Positions 39,801-47,869 of a DNA stretch of 64,000 nucleotides are shown here, in pieces. The DNA lies in contig JAPLSA010000017.1 of NCBI GenBank assembly GCA_026398815.1, forward strand, positions 682,001 to 746,000. The letters run 5' to 3'. The translations under genes were made by a program, and so were the position numbers. Under the pieces are notes generated by a model. The model had not been told where the DNA came from. It did no database searches and worked only from the letters and a program-made list of their open reading frames with translations. Numbering within the stretch: position 1 is the first letter of the stretch; the number at the start of each line of letters is the position of its first letter. This DNA is from Gammaproteobacteria bacterium (lineage in GTDB: Bacteria; Pseudomonadota; Gammaproteobacteria; Nevskiales; Nevskiaceae).

Positions 39801-42441
39801 CGCCGATCGTCAGCGTCGCGACGCTGGTCGTGTTCGGCGCGCTGGCTGCCGTCAGTTGCACACGCACCGACTGGCCGGCCGTCACCGTGCCGGGCGCAGC
39901 GGTGAAGGGGCCGCTGTTGATGCTGTAGCTGCCGCCGGTCACCGAGATCGGCGTTGCAGTATTGATTCCGGTCACCACGATCGCGGCGCTGGTCTCGACA
40001 CTACCCTGCGCGGCGTTGGTGGCAGGCGGGAACGAGAACGGATCCGGAGACCGATCGCCGTCGTCGTCGATGATGGTGCCAGTGGCCATGCTGCGGCCCA
40101 GCGTCGTTCCGCTGGAAGGTGCGCTGAGCGTCACGAAGAAGGTTTCGTCTTCTTCGATCACGGTGTCACCACGAACGCTCAGTGCAACGCTCTTGCTGGT
40201 TTCGCCAGGCGCAAAGCTGGCGGAAGCAGACCCGCCGTTGTAGTCGCTACCGGAGGTGGCGGTGCCATTGGTGGTGGTCGCGCGGACGCTGGTTGTCGTC
40301 GTCGCAGGCGGATTGAGCGTGATCACGAAGACGATGTTGCGGGTGCCGGAATTCCCTTCGACGACCGAGGCATCGGCGATGCTGAAGGTCGGCGTTGCAG
40401 CATCGTCATTGACGATCGTGATCGCGCCCTGGCTCTTCGCCAGCGTCGCGCCACTTGCGCTGCTCAGGTTCACCAGCACCGTCTCGTCCGACTCGAATAC
40501 CGTGTCGCCGACGATCCCGATGCTCACCGGCTGGCTCGTCACCCCCGGTGCAAACGTCAGCGTCCCGCTCGCCGCCACGTAGTCGCTGCCCGAGGTCGCC
40601 GTCCCGTCCGCCGTCGCGTACGACACCGTCACCGTGCTCGCACTTGCCGACGACAGGCTCACCGTCAGCACTGCCTGCTGCGTCCCGCTGTTCCCTTCCG
40701 TCACGCTGATGTCGTTGATGCTCACCGTCGGCGCTGCGGTCGTCACCACAAAGTCCGCGCTCACGCCGCCGATCGTCAACGTCGCCGTCGTCGTCGCAGC
40801 CGCCGTGTTCGACGCCGTCTGCTGCACTCGCACCGTCTGACCCACCGTCACCGTGCCCGACGTCGTCATGAACGCGCCGCCGTTGATGCTGTACTCACCG
40901 CCCGACACCGATATCGGGCTCGCTGCGTTGATCCCGCTTACCGTGATCGCGTTGCTCGTCTGCACGCTGCCCAAGGCCGCCCCCGTCACCGGCGCAAAAC
41001 TGAACCCGTCAGGCGTCGTGTCCGTGCCAACGTCGTCGTTCAGAATCGTGACGATGCCCTGGCCTCGGTCGATCGTCGCGCCGACCGGAGCACTCAGGTT
41101 GACGAAGAAGGTTTCGTCTTCTTCAACCAGAGTGTCGCCATTCACATTGAACGACTGAGTCCTGCTGATTTCACCCGGCGCGAATGTCGTCGCGCCGGTA
41201 CGGGCGACGTAGTCGCTGCCCGCTGTCGCCGTGCCGTTTGCCGTCGCGAAGCGCACCGTCACCGTCTGGCTCGAAGGGGCCGACAACCGGATCGTGAGGC
41301 GGGCTGCCACGGTTCCGCTGTTCCCTTCCGTCACGCTGATGTCGTTGATGCTCACCGTCGGCAGGTTGCTGTCGTCGTTGACGATCGTGATCGCACCCTG
41401 GCTCTTCGCCAGCGTCGCGCCACTCGCGCTGCTCAGGTTCACCAGCACCGTCTCGTCCGACTCGAACACCGTGTCGCCCACGATCCCGATGCTCACCGGC
41501 TGGCTCGTCACACCCGGCGCAAACGTCAGCGTCCCACTCGCCGACACATAGTCGCTGCCCGAGGTCGCCGTCCCGTCCGCCGTCGCATACGACACCGTCA
41601 CCGTGTTCGCGCTCGACGACGACAGGCTCACCGTCAGTACCGCCTGCTGCGTCCCGCTGTTCCCTTCCGTCACACTGATGTCGTTGATGCTCACCGTCGG
41701 CGCTGCGGTCGTCACCACAAAGTCCGCGCTCACGCCGCCGATCGTCAGCGTCGCCGTCGTCGTCGCAGCCGCCGTGTTCGACGCCGTCTGCTGCACTCGC
41801 ACCGTCTGACCCACCGTCACCGTGCCCGATGTCGTCACGAACGCGCCGCCGTTGATGCTGTACGCGCCGCCCGTCACCGATATCGGGCTCGCTGCGTTGA
41901 TCCCGCTTACCGTGATCGCGTTGCTCGTCTGCACGCTGCCCAAGGCCGCGCCCGTCACCGGCGCAAAGCTGAATGCGTCTGGTGTCGTGTCCGTGCCAAC
42001 GTCGTCGTTCAGAATCGTGCCGGTCGCCTGCGTCCGACCCAACACGGCGCCGCCGGTCGGGTTGCTCAGCGTCACAAAGAAGGTTTCGTCAGGCTCGAAA
42101 TCGGTATCGCCACGAATGCCGACGTTGCCGATCTTGCTCGTCTCGCCAGGCGCAAAAGTCACCGTCAGCGCACCGCCGTTGTAGTCCGAGCCGCTCGTCG
42201 CCGTCCCGTTCGACGTCGTCGCGCGCACCGTCACCGTCACCGTCGCCGCACGACTCAACGTCACCGTGAATGGCAGGTTCTTCGTCCCGCTATTCCCTTC
42301 CAGCGTCGACGCGTCCGCAATACTTACCGTCAGCGCGGCCTGCGCCTGCGCGGTAGCTGGAACCAGGCCGCTCGCCATCAGCAAGGCGATGAAGGCGAAC
42401 TGGACGAATGAGCGACCTGCGAGGAACTTGCTGAACTTCAT
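36853..42441 (-). CDS. Giant secreted Calx-beta / repeat protein with C-terminal esterase domain (paralogue 1)
   Basis: A protein of 1862 aa. A signal peptide (1-35, ending AQAQA) is followed by five Calx-beta domains (about 36-149, 249-361, 362-472, 572-684, 685-796), each with VxEGNSGT and GTATxGSDY. Interleaved and following are about ten copies of a 95-aa unit typified by [31 protein letters not shown], GTVxxGxxVxV and ATLTIGGVSAxFVVTT. The last about 260 aa are an alpha/beta hydrolase of HSL-like type. Its oxyanion loop is DWSGGGWARGG, the nucleophile motif GTSSGG, the acid region HADGDIV and His in GLGHDWPN. The substrate is unknown. The architecture suggests a surface or exported adhesive esterase, but no secretion partner is adjacent. 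Confidence 0.85.
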   Translation of the reverse strand: MKFSKFLAGRSFVQFAFIALLMASGLVPATAQAQAALTVSIADASTLEGNSGTKNLPFTVTLSRAATVTVTVRATTSNGTATSGSDYNGGALTVTFAPGETSKIGNVGIRGDTDFEPDETFFVTLSNPTGGAVLGRTQATGTILNDDVGTDTTPDAFSFAPVTGAALGSVQTSNAITVSGINAASPISVTGGAYSINGGAFVTTSGTVTVGQTVRVQQTASNTAAATTTATLTIGGVSADFVVTTAAPTVSINDISVTEGNSGTQQAVLTVSLSSSSANTVTVSYATADGTATSGSDYVSASGTLTFAPGVTSQPVSIGIVGDTVFESDETVLVNLSSASGATLAKSQGAITIVNDDSNLPTVSINDISVTEGNSGTVAARLTIRLSAPSSQTVTVRFATANGTATAGSDYVARTGATTFAPGEISRTQSFNVNGDTLVEEDETFFVNLSAPVGATIDRGQGIVTILNDDVGTDTTPDGFSFAPVTGAALGSVQTSNAITVSGINAASPISVSGGEYSINGGAFMTTSGTVTVGQTVRVQQTASNTAAATTTATLTIGGVSADFVVTTAAPTVSINDISVTEGNSGTQQAVLTVSLSSASASTVTVSYATADGTATSGSDYVAASGTLTFAPGVTSQPVSIGIVGDTVFESDETVLVNLSSASGATLAKSQGAITIVNDDAATPTFSIADASVVEGNSGTRNIVFVITLNPPATTTTSVRATTTNGTATSGSDYNGGSASASFAPGETSKSVALSVRGDTVIEEDETFFVTLSAPSSGTTLGRSMATGTIIDDDGDRSPDPFSFPPATNAAQGSVETSAAIVVTGINTATPISVTGGSYSINSGPFTAAPGTVTAGQSVRVQLTAASAPNTTSVATLTIGDVSATFSVTTAAAGDSVPDAFSFAPLTDVTPGTTQTSNAVTITGIDTASLISVTGGLYNVNGGPYSGNSGTVRAGDVVTVQLLAPFTGSTTSTATLTVGGISAEFRVTTASLVADSTPDAFSFAPRTEVEPSSEQTSDNITVSGINVESPISVVGGSYSINNGPFSAVASVVRNGDLVAVRVTASPGFTTSAQATLDIGGVQAAFVVTTRAFVADNQPDPLAVFTNIFGATRSTTYTSLPVQVRGINVPVPISITGGGTYSINGQPRTMAVGSVVSGDIVDVQLQSAADFGVTTSVTLTVGDVSSTYAVETLAADQHPDAFEFQPAFNVLPFTASTSNAITVAGINTATPISISRGAYRVNGGPWTMLAGTVVAGDVVAISSGFAEQDATGAVLTIGDVSATFLTFEANGLAAPAAFSFAPATAFTLLGTISEPVTISGLVSPGRVQISGGMFSVNGVPFTGTTGVVRNGDTLRLLVTAGPLIGDIRTATVTVGSYSTSWSVTTQAPVDTLVDQLRFPDVRSAPINSEVVSPPIPVSGVNVVVPISINAPYSYSLNGGPYTGDQGVATPGDILRVRVLTGPDYGRTYSVDITIGGGTINWPVRTASSPTRPNRFTLAPASTYSGALVLPGTVQFTQPVVVSNSTGPTAVSVTNGFYNINGGAFTAAAGTVNEGDSIVVRFVMPTTYSASAAVTLRLGNASSTLTLSTVIDPVANTPTVVSGASTSYVIRTDAVVPVRAFVFNPPGLQAGDRRAAYIDWSGGGWARGGLPQSRSRYWATDQGMVVISPDQRVNERFGTYAYVHADDVRKVVRWAQENAAQLGIDPTRIVVTGTSSGGGNAVWASLLEPPVTTSYRNNPLSRVGAVVLRSGVSSTAPDSQLAQSQLDRFGEFVDSISPERGIERNLPPYLIFHADGDIVFAENANLRLCTSIRALGRTCDFVNIAGLGHDWPNSPGKSEESRAQELEFLNRIGILPSIQTPPAP
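40411..41050. repeat. Intragenic direct repeat A (about 640 bp)
   Basis: The segment 40411-41050 is repeated at 41380-42019 with a constant offset of 969 bp (323 codons) and few mismatches by eye. It encodes one Calx-beta domain and one 95-aa unit. Nucleotide identity well above that between other units suggests a recent duplication or ongoing gene conversion. Confidence 0.85.
41380..42019. repeat. Intragenic direct repeat B (about 640 bp)
   Basis: Second copy of the repeat at 40411-41050, in the same orientation and frame, inside the 1862-aa protein gene. Between the copies lies a different Calx-beta domain (about 41051-41379). Confidence 0.85.
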
Positions 42442-42470
42442 TACGGCACTCGGTGGCGGACGGCGAGTGG

Positions 42471-42499
42471 CAGATCAGGGCACGAACGACCCTGATCTG
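42471..42499. promoter_or_regulatory. Perfect inverted repeat in the leader of the giant gene
   Basis: CAGATCAGGG (42471-42480) and CCCTGATCTG (42490-42499) form an exact 10-bp repeat around a 9-nt spacer, 30 nt upstream of the ATG at 42441. It could be a leader hairpin or an operator. Confidence 0.55.
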
Positions 42500-42535
42500 A
42501 GTCAAGTCTCAATGGTGGACTATTAATGTCAATTA

Positions 42536-42564
42536 ATCGTAAATCTGGCCTGTTTTTTCGACAA
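42536..42564 (-). promoter_or_regulatory. Candidate promoter of the 1862-aa protein gene
   Basis: On the minus strand TTGTCG (42564-42559), a 17-nt spacer and TACGAT (42541-42536) lie in the AT-rich part of the 319-bp gap 42442-42760. Each hexamer matches 4 of 6 consensus positions. Nothing else definite is seen in the gap. Confidence 0.4.
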
Positions 42565-42760
42565 GCCGAAAGCGCAAAAGCCGGCAAATCCGGTTGTCAG
42601 CGTGATTCAGGTCCGCTATGCGCCGAAACAGGGCATATCAACCCCGCCGCCGCCGGCCGGAGTGGATGCCCTCACGGTGCTGACCCAAAGTTCAGAGGTG
42701 GGTAGCGGCCGCCAGCGAAAATCCTTGAGCGGCTGCGTCTGAACGCCGCGCGTGGCGCCG

Positions 42761-43531
42761 TCAGTCCGCGCCGAGTGCCGGCAGCGCCCGTTCGAGAATC
42801 GCCCGCACCTTGGCCATGCTCAGGGCCAGCCAGTGCTCGATCTGGCCATGGATGTCGCCGCTGCCGATGCCCGGCGCCCAGTTGACGCTGACGGCAACGC
42901 AGGCATACGGCAGGTCCAGTTCGGCGGCCAGCGCTGCTTCCGGCATGCTGGTCATGCCGACCATGTCGCAGCCGTCCTGCTTGAGCCGGCGAATCTCGCC
43001 GGGCGACTCCAGGCGAGGCCCCTGGGTGACGGCCATGACGCCACCGTCGCGGGCCTCGACATTGGCGGCGCGTGCCGCCTCGATCAGCGCCCGGCGGACC
43101 GCCGGGGCATACGGCTGATTAAACTCGATGTGCTTCAGACCACTGCCGGGCCGGCCGTCGAAATAGGTGTGCTCACGGCCCCAGGTGTAGTCGATCAGAT
43201 CGTGGGGGATGGCCAGCGCGCCGGGTGCAAACCAGCCGGCGATGGCGCCGACGGCACCGATGGCGATGACCTGCTCGACACCCGCCTGCTTCAGCGCCCA
43301 GAGGTTGGCCCGGTAGTTGATCGCATGCGGCGGCAGCTTGTGGCCCTCGCCGTGGCGGGCCAGGAAGATCGCCTCGACACCGGCCACCGTGCCGTGCACC
43401 AGCGGCGCCGACGGCGCGCCATACGGCGTGTCGGCCACCACCGATTCGATGACGTCCAGGCCCGGCCACTGATTCATGCCGGTACCGCCGATGACGGCGA
43501 CCTTGGCGGGCTTGCGGGCAGCGGTAGTCAT
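42761..43531 (-). CDS. S-methyl-5'-thioinosine phosphorylase (MTAP/PNP family)
   Basis: Purine-nucleoside phosphorylase-family enzyme of 256 aa. It contains VAVIGGTGMNQW at the phosphate site, then FLARHGEGHKLPPHAINYRANLWALKQAG, TQGPRLESPGEI and GMTSMPEAALAAELDLPYAC. The pattern and the hpt-nagZ neighbours match the Pseudomonas methylthioinosine phosphorylase. That enzyme releases hypoxanthine and methylthioribose-1-phosphate from deaminated methylthioadenosine. MTAP activity is the alternative. The start at 43531 (MTTAARK) fits the family, and the frame's earlier Met at 43606 would overlap hpt. Confidence 0.85.
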   Translation of the reverse strand: MTTAARKPAKVAVIGGTGMNQWPGLDVIESVVADTPYGAPSAPLVHGTVAGVEAIFLARHGEGHKLPPHAINYRANLWALKQAGVEQVIAIGAVGAIAGWFAPGALAIPHDLIDYTWGREHTYFDGRPGSGLKHIEFNQPYAPAVRRALIEAARAANVEARDGGVMAVTQGPRLESPGEIRRLKQDGCDMVGMTSMPEAALAAELDLPYACVAVSVNWAPGIGSGDIHGQIEHWLALSMAKVRAILERALPALGAD

Positions 43532-43560
43532 GGGATGCGTCCGGGAATGTCGTTGGGAAA

Positions 43561-44115
43561 TCAGGCGCCGCGCAGTGCGTAGATCGCCGGCAGTTGCCGC
43601 CAGCACTCGTGGTAATCCATGCCGCAGCCGAAGACGTAGCGGTCGATCACGCTCAAGCCGATGAACTCCGCGTGAGCGCCAGCGGCGCGACGGTCGTGCA
43701 GCTTCTCGGCCAGCACGGCGACCTTCAGGCTCAGCGGCGCGAACTCGGCCAGCGCCTTGCGGATCGCCACCAGGGTATGGCCTTCGTCGAGGATGTCGTC
43801 GACCACCAGCACATGGCGGCCCTCGAGGATCGCCGGCGGCTGGCGCTTCCAGATCAGGCCGCCACCGGTCGTGGCCCCGCGGTAGCGAGTGGCGTGCAGG
43901 TAGTCCATCTGGAACGGAAAGCGCAGCCGGCGGGTGATTTCGGCGGTCGGGATCAGGCCGCCGTTCATCACGCAGAGGATCAGCGGCGCCCGATCCGCGT
44001 ACTCGGCGGTGATCTCGGCAGCCAGCTTGTCGTAGGCGGCGGCCACTTCGGCCTCGTCGTGCAGGCAGTCGGCCTGGGCGAGCACGTTCAGGGCATCTGC
44101 GGTATCGAGGGACAT
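43561..44115 (-). CDS. hpt: Hypoxanthine-guanine phosphoribosyltransferase
   Basis: Type I PRTase of purine salvage (184 aa). The PRPP motif is VLVVDDILDEGHTL (about 103-116), with the hood strand VMNGGLIPTAEI and the late VFGCGMDYHECWR base-binding region. It would convert hypoxanthine to IMP, including hypoxanthine released by the phosphorylase 29 nt downstream. It follows nagZ by only 4 nt. Confidence 0.92.
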   Translation of the reverse strand: MSLDTADALNVLAQADCLHDEAEVAAAYDKLAAEITAEYADRAPLILCVMNGGLIPTAEITRRLRFPFQMDYLHATRYRGATTGGGLIWKRQPPAILEGRHVLVVDDILDEGHTLVAIRKALAEFAPLSLKVAVLAEKLHDRRAAGAHAEFIGLSVIDRYVFGCGMDYHECWRQLPAIYALRGA

Positions 44116-44119
44116 CGGC

Positions 44120-45067
44120 TCAGGCCGTCCGGTAGAGCGCCTTCAGGCGGGCGCTGGAAAGTCGCCGTTGCTTGACCGGCAGCGCGTCGAGCAGCTTCAC
44201 CACTTCGCTGCGGTCGTTGCAGACCGGCAGCATGTCGCAGCCGGCGGTGATCGCCACCCGCGCACGTTCGACGATGTCCCCGACCACCACGGCGCCCTTC
44301 ATGCACAGGTCGTCGCAGAACACCGCACCGTTGTACTTGTACTGGCTGCGCAGCAGGCCGCGAATCCATTTGCGCGAGAACGAGGCCGGAATCTCGTCGT
44401 AGGCGCTGTAGCGGACATGCGCCAGCATCAGGCTTTCGATGCCGTCATCGATCAAGGCCTTGAACGGCACCAGGTCCTGGCGCTCGATATCGGCGAACGA
44501 CCGGCGATCGATCGGCAGTTCCAGATGCGAATCGGCGGCCACCGCCCCATGTCCCGGGAAATGCTTGCCGGTGGCTTTCAGGCCGGCGGCATTGAGACCG
44601 GAGCGGAAGGCGCGCGACAGCTTGATGATCAGCTGCGGATCGGCCGCGAACGCGCGATCGCCGATCACCGTCGACACGCCGCAGTCGCGATCGAGCACCG
44701 GCGCGAAGCACAGGTCGATGCCGAAGCCGGCCAGCTCGCGGCCGATGGTTTCGCCGTGCTGCCGCGCCTCCTCGACGGCCCGCAGGCCGGATTCCTCGTG
44801 CAGCCGGCCGAGCGTGCCCATCGCCGGAATCCGCGTGAAGCCGACCCGGAAACGCTGCACCCGGCCGCCCTCGTGGTCGACCGCGATCAGCAGCCGCGGC
44901 GACTTGATCGCCAGCAGCTCGTTGCACAGCGCGCGCAGCTGCTCGGGATCCGAGTAATTGCGGGCGAACAGGATCACGCCACCGACCAGCGGGTGGGCAA
45001 GCACTTCGCGGTCTTCGGCAGTCAGAGCCAGGCCGGCAACGTCGGCCATGATCGGTCCCAGGGTCAT
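44120..45067 (-). CDS. nagZ: Beta-N-acetylhexosaminidase, peptidoglycan recycling
   Basis: Cytosolic GH3 enzyme of 315 aa removing GlcNAc from anhydro-muropeptides. N-terminal MTLGPIMADVAGLALTAED and HPLVGGVILFARNYSDPEQL match NagZ. The catalytic His loop is KHFPGHGAVAADSH, and the nucleophile Asp is in VFCDDLCMKGAV. The start at 45067 aligns with the E. coli GPVMLDVEG N-terminus; the longer frame to 45148 enters the preceding CYTH gene. It is first in nagZ-hpt-MTI phosphorylase. Confidence 0.95.
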   Translation of the reverse strand: MTLGPIMADVAGLALTAEDREVLAHPLVGGVILFARNYSDPEQLRALCNELLAIKSPRLLIAVDHEGGRVQRFRVGFTRIPAMGTLGRLHEESGLRAVEEARQHGETIGRELAGFGIDLCFAPVLDRDCGVSTVIGDRAFAADPQLIIKLSRAFRSGLNAAGLKATGKHFPGHGAVAADSHLELPIDRRSFADIERQDLVPFKALIDDGIESLMLAHVRYSAYDEIPASFSRKWIRGLLRSQYKYNGAVFCDDLCMKGAVVVGDIVERARVAITAGCDMLPVCNDRSEVVKLLDALPVKQRRLSSARLKALYRTA

Positions 45068-45101
45068 GCGGGCGCGTGGGGGTGCTGTGAGGGAAGCGGC
45101 G

Positions 45102-45602
45102 TCACGTCGGCTCGTTTTCGGGCCAGTCTCGCCACGGGTGCAGCGCAAGGCTGTGATTGTAATAGCGCCGGTCGTCGGTCACTTCCAGGCCCAGCCAGGC
45201 GGGGCTGTCGATCGCCTGGTCGGCGGCCTTCAGTTCGATCTCGGCCACCACCAGGCCGGCGTTGGCGCCGGCGAACTCGTCGATTTCCCAGGTCAGCGGC
45301 TGGCCGTCAGGGCCGGTGACATCGATGTAGTGGCGCACCTTGTCGACCAGCCCGACGCACAGCGTGTCGAGAATCTCGTGGGCGTCCTTGACCGGCACTT
45401 CGTAGTCGTACTCGGCCCGCGCGCGGCCGACCACCGCCGCCTTGATGTTCAGGCGCGCCTCGACACCCTGCAGGCGCACGCGGATCGAGCTTCGGCCGTT
45501 GTCCTCGGTCAGATAGCCCTGCCGCATCGGCACGCGGCGGGTCGCCTGGTCGCGCCAGTCGTCGCCGACGACCAGAAACTTGCGCTCGATTTCAATTGCC
45601 AT
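45102..45602 (-). CDS. CYTH-domain protein (inorganic triphosphatase family)
   Basis: A triphosphate tunnel metalloenzyme of 166 aa. The hallmark ExExK is MAIEIERKFLV at the N-terminus. Basic and acidic strand residues RQGYL, SIRVRL and WEIDEF line the tunnel. Similar short proteins hydrolyse inorganic triphosphate. It lies 51 nt after rlmD and 34 nt before nagZ. Confidence 0.92.
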   Translation of the reverse strand: MAIEIERKFLVVGDDWRDQATRRVPMRQGYLTEDNGRSSIRVRLQGVEARLNIKAAVVGRARAEYDYEVPVKDAHEILDTLCVGLVDKVRHYIDVTGPDGQPLTWEIDEFAGANAGLVVAEIELKAADQAIDSPAWLGLEVTDDRRYYNHSLALHPWRDWPENEPT

Positions 45603-45653
45603 GGATCACGTCTTCGGTTCATAGGGGGAAATCGGGGAGCGGGCGGCGGCGAC

Positions 45654-46973
45654 TCACGCGGCGCGTTCAAAAAGTGCCATCGACTCGACGTGGGTCGTGT
45701 GCGGGAACATGTCCAGCACCCCGACCCGCGCCAGGCGGTAGCCGTGGGTATTGACCAGCTCGCCGGCATCGCGCGCCAGCGTGCCCGGATGGCAGGAGAC
45801 ATAGACGATGCGGCGCGCCTTCGTCGCGGCCAGCAGCGGCAGGATTTCCTTGGCGCCACTGCGCGGCGGGTCGATCAGCGCGAGGTCGTAGCGGGTCTTC
45901 AGCCAGTCCGCCTTCGGGTCCGGCTTGAACAGATCGGCCTTCAGGAAACGGCCGTCGTAGCCGTTGCGCTGCAGGTTGGCCCGTCCGCGCGCGACCAGCC
46001 CGGCCTCGCCTTCCACCGCCGTCACCTGCGCGCCGCGGGCGGCGATCGGCAAGGTGAAGTTGCCGAGGCCGGCGAACAGTTCCAGCACCGCATCGCCAGC
46101 CGCCGGCGCCAGCCATTCGAGCGCCTGATGCACCATGCGCTGGCTGACCTCGGCGTTGATCTGGATGAAATCGGCCGGCAGGAAATTCAGCCGCAGCGCG
46201 CTGCCGTCCGGCGAGTAGTCCAGCGGCCGCACCTCGGCCAGCGGCACCAGGGAATCCGGGCCGCCGGGCTGCAGGTAGAAGTCGAAATCGTGCTCGGCCG
46301 CGAAGGCCAGCAGCTTGGCGCGATCGTCCTCGCTGGGCAGGGTCAGCACGCGGATGGTCACCGCCACGTGCTCGGCCGCCGACACCTCGATCTGCGGGAT
46401 CTGGTCGGCAATGCTCAAGGATTCGAACAGCGCGGCGATCTTGCGCAGTCGCTCGCCCAGCCGGGCGTCGACCACTTCGCAGCGCTCCAGCACCGCCAGC
46501 GCGTTGGCGTCGCGCTCGCGAAAGCCGATCAGCACGCCGCCCTTCTTGTTGACCAGCTTCACGCCCATGCGGGCGCGGCGGCGATAGCCCCAGGCCGGGC
46601 CGAGCACCGGTTCGGCCACGGCGGCTGGCGTCACCCCGCCGATGCGCCGCAGCGCTTCGAGCATCGCCTGCTGCTTGAACGCGACCTGCGCGGCCGGCGC
46701 CAGATGCTGCAGCGAACAGCCGCCGCAGGTGCCGAAGTGGGCACAGCCCGGCTCGACGCGATCGGGCGACGGCACCTCGATTGCGGTCGCCACCGCTTCG
46801 TCGAGCGCGCGGGTCACCCGCAGCAGCTTGTAACGCACGGTTTCGCCGGGCAGCGCACCGAAGATGAAGGTGACCTTGCCGTCGACGCGGGCCACGCCCC
46901 GGCCGTCGTGATCGAGGTCGGTGACGGTGGCGCTGAACTCGGTGTCCGGCGGTGGCTTGCGGCGACGGGTCAC
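45654..46973 (-). CDS. rlmD: 23S rRNA (uracil-1939-C5)-methyltransferase
   Basis: SAM-dependent RNA m5U methyltransferase of 439 aa (E. coli RlmD 433). It has an N-terminal TRAM domain (about 10-65). A 4Fe-4S cluster is held by CAHFGTCGGC plus a Cys in LERCEVVD. SAM motif LELFAGLGNFTLP and catalytic Cys in YVSCHPGTLARD follow. Start is the GTG at 46973, in a 4-nt GTGA overlap with the cysM stop. Translation from the upstream Met (47075) would give a long Arg-rich leader that no family member has. Confidence 0.94.
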   Translation of the reverse strand: MTRRRKPPPDTEFSATVTDLDHDGRGVARVDGKVTFIFGALPGETVRYKLLRVTRALDEAVATAIEVPSPDRVEPGCAHFGTCGGCSLQHLAPAAQVAFKQQAMLEALRRIGGVTPAAVAEPVLGPAWGYRRRARMGVKLVNKKGGVLIGFRERDANALAVLERCEVVDARLGERLRKIAALFESLSIADQIPQIEVSAAEHVAVTIRVLTLPSEDDRAKLLAFAAEHDFDFYLQPGGPDSLVPLAEVRPLDYSPDGSALRLNFLPADFIQINAEVSQRMVHQALEWLAPAAGDAVLELFAGLGNFTLPIAARGAQVTAVEGEAGLVARGRANLQRNGYDGRFLKADLFKPDPKADWLKTRYDLALIDPPRSGAKEILPLLAATKARRIVYVSCHPGTLARDAGELVNTHGYRLARVGVLDMFPHTTHVESMALFERAA

Positions 46974-47860
46974 TCCGGGAAGACGCCGGTCGAGATGTAG
47001 CGATCGCCGCGGTCGCAGATGATCGCCGCGATCGTCGCCCCGCTCAGTTCCCGGCACAGCTGCAGCGCGGTCCACACCGAGCCGCCGGACGACGGGCCAC
47101 AGAACACGCCTTCGATCTTGGCCAGATCACGCATCGTGTCCTCGGCCTGGCGGGTCGACACCTCGACGACGCGATCGACGCGCCTGCGATCGAAGATGGT
47201 CGGCAGGTAGGCTTCCGGCCACTTGCGGATGCCGGGAATCGACGACTCGCCATCCGGCTGCACGCCGACCACCTGCACGGCCGGGTTCTGCTCCTTGAGA
47301 TAGCGGGAGCAGCCCATGATCGTGCCGGTGGTGCCCATCGTCGCGACGAAATGGGTCAGCGAGCCATTCAGCGCGGCCCAGATTTCCGGCGCGGTGCCCT
47401 CGTAGTGGGCGCGCGGGTTGTCCGGATTGCCGAACTGGTTCAGCACCTTGCCCTTGCCGTCCTGTTCCATCTGCAGCGCCAGATCGCGCGCGCCTTCCAT
47501 GCCTTCTTCCTTGCTGACCAGGATCAGCTCGGCGCCAAATGCCTTCATCACCGCGCGCCGCTCCACCGACAGGTGCGCCGGCATGATCAGCACCATGCGG
47601 AAACCGCGCATCGCCGCCGCCATCGCCAGCGCAATGCCGGTGTTGCCGGAGGTCGCTTCGATCAGCGTGTCGCCGGGCTTGATCTCGCCGCGCTCCTCGG
47701 CACGGCGGATCATCGAATAGGCCGGACGATCCTTGACCGAGCCGGCCGGATTATTGCCTTCCAGCTTCAGGAACAGGCGGTTGCTGCCGATGCCGGGCAG
47801 ACGGGTGACTTGCACCAGCGGCGTGTTGCCGATGGTGTCGGGGAGCGTGATCGGGTTCAT
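46970..47860 (-). CDS. cysM: Cysteine synthase B (O-acetylserine sulfhydrylase)
   Basis: PLP enzyme of fold type II (296 aa) making cysteine from O-acetylserine and sulfide or thiosulfate. PLP lysine is in NPAGSVKDRPA (about 43). TSGNTGIAL follows, and the phosphate loop is GTTGTIMG. The NPAGSVKDRP form and the length favour CysM over CysK. It is overlapped by rlmD and follows acpS by 9 nt. Confidence 0.94.
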   Translation of the reverse strand: MNPITLPDTIGNTPLVQVTRLPGIGSNRLFLKLEGNNPAGSVKDRPAYSMIRRAEERGEIKPGDTLIEATSGNTGIALAMAAAMRGFRMVLIMPAHLSVERRAVMKAFGAELILVSKEEGMEGARDLALQMEQDGKGKVLNQFGNPDNPRAHYEGTAPEIWAALNGSLTHFVATMGTTGTIMGCSRYLKEQNPAVQVVGVQPDGESSIPGIRKWPEAYLPTIFDRRRVDRVVEVSTRQAEDTMRDLAKIEGVFCGPSSGGSVWTALQLCRELSGATIAAIICDRGDRYISTGVFPE

Positions 47861-47869
47861 GCCGGCATT

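Noticed and set aside
39559-42411. A 950-aa plus-strand frame opposite the giant gene, with repeated RHRR-like segments
   Set aside because: Its repeats mirror those of the minus-strand Calx-beta and 95-aa units; no start signals or family similarity.
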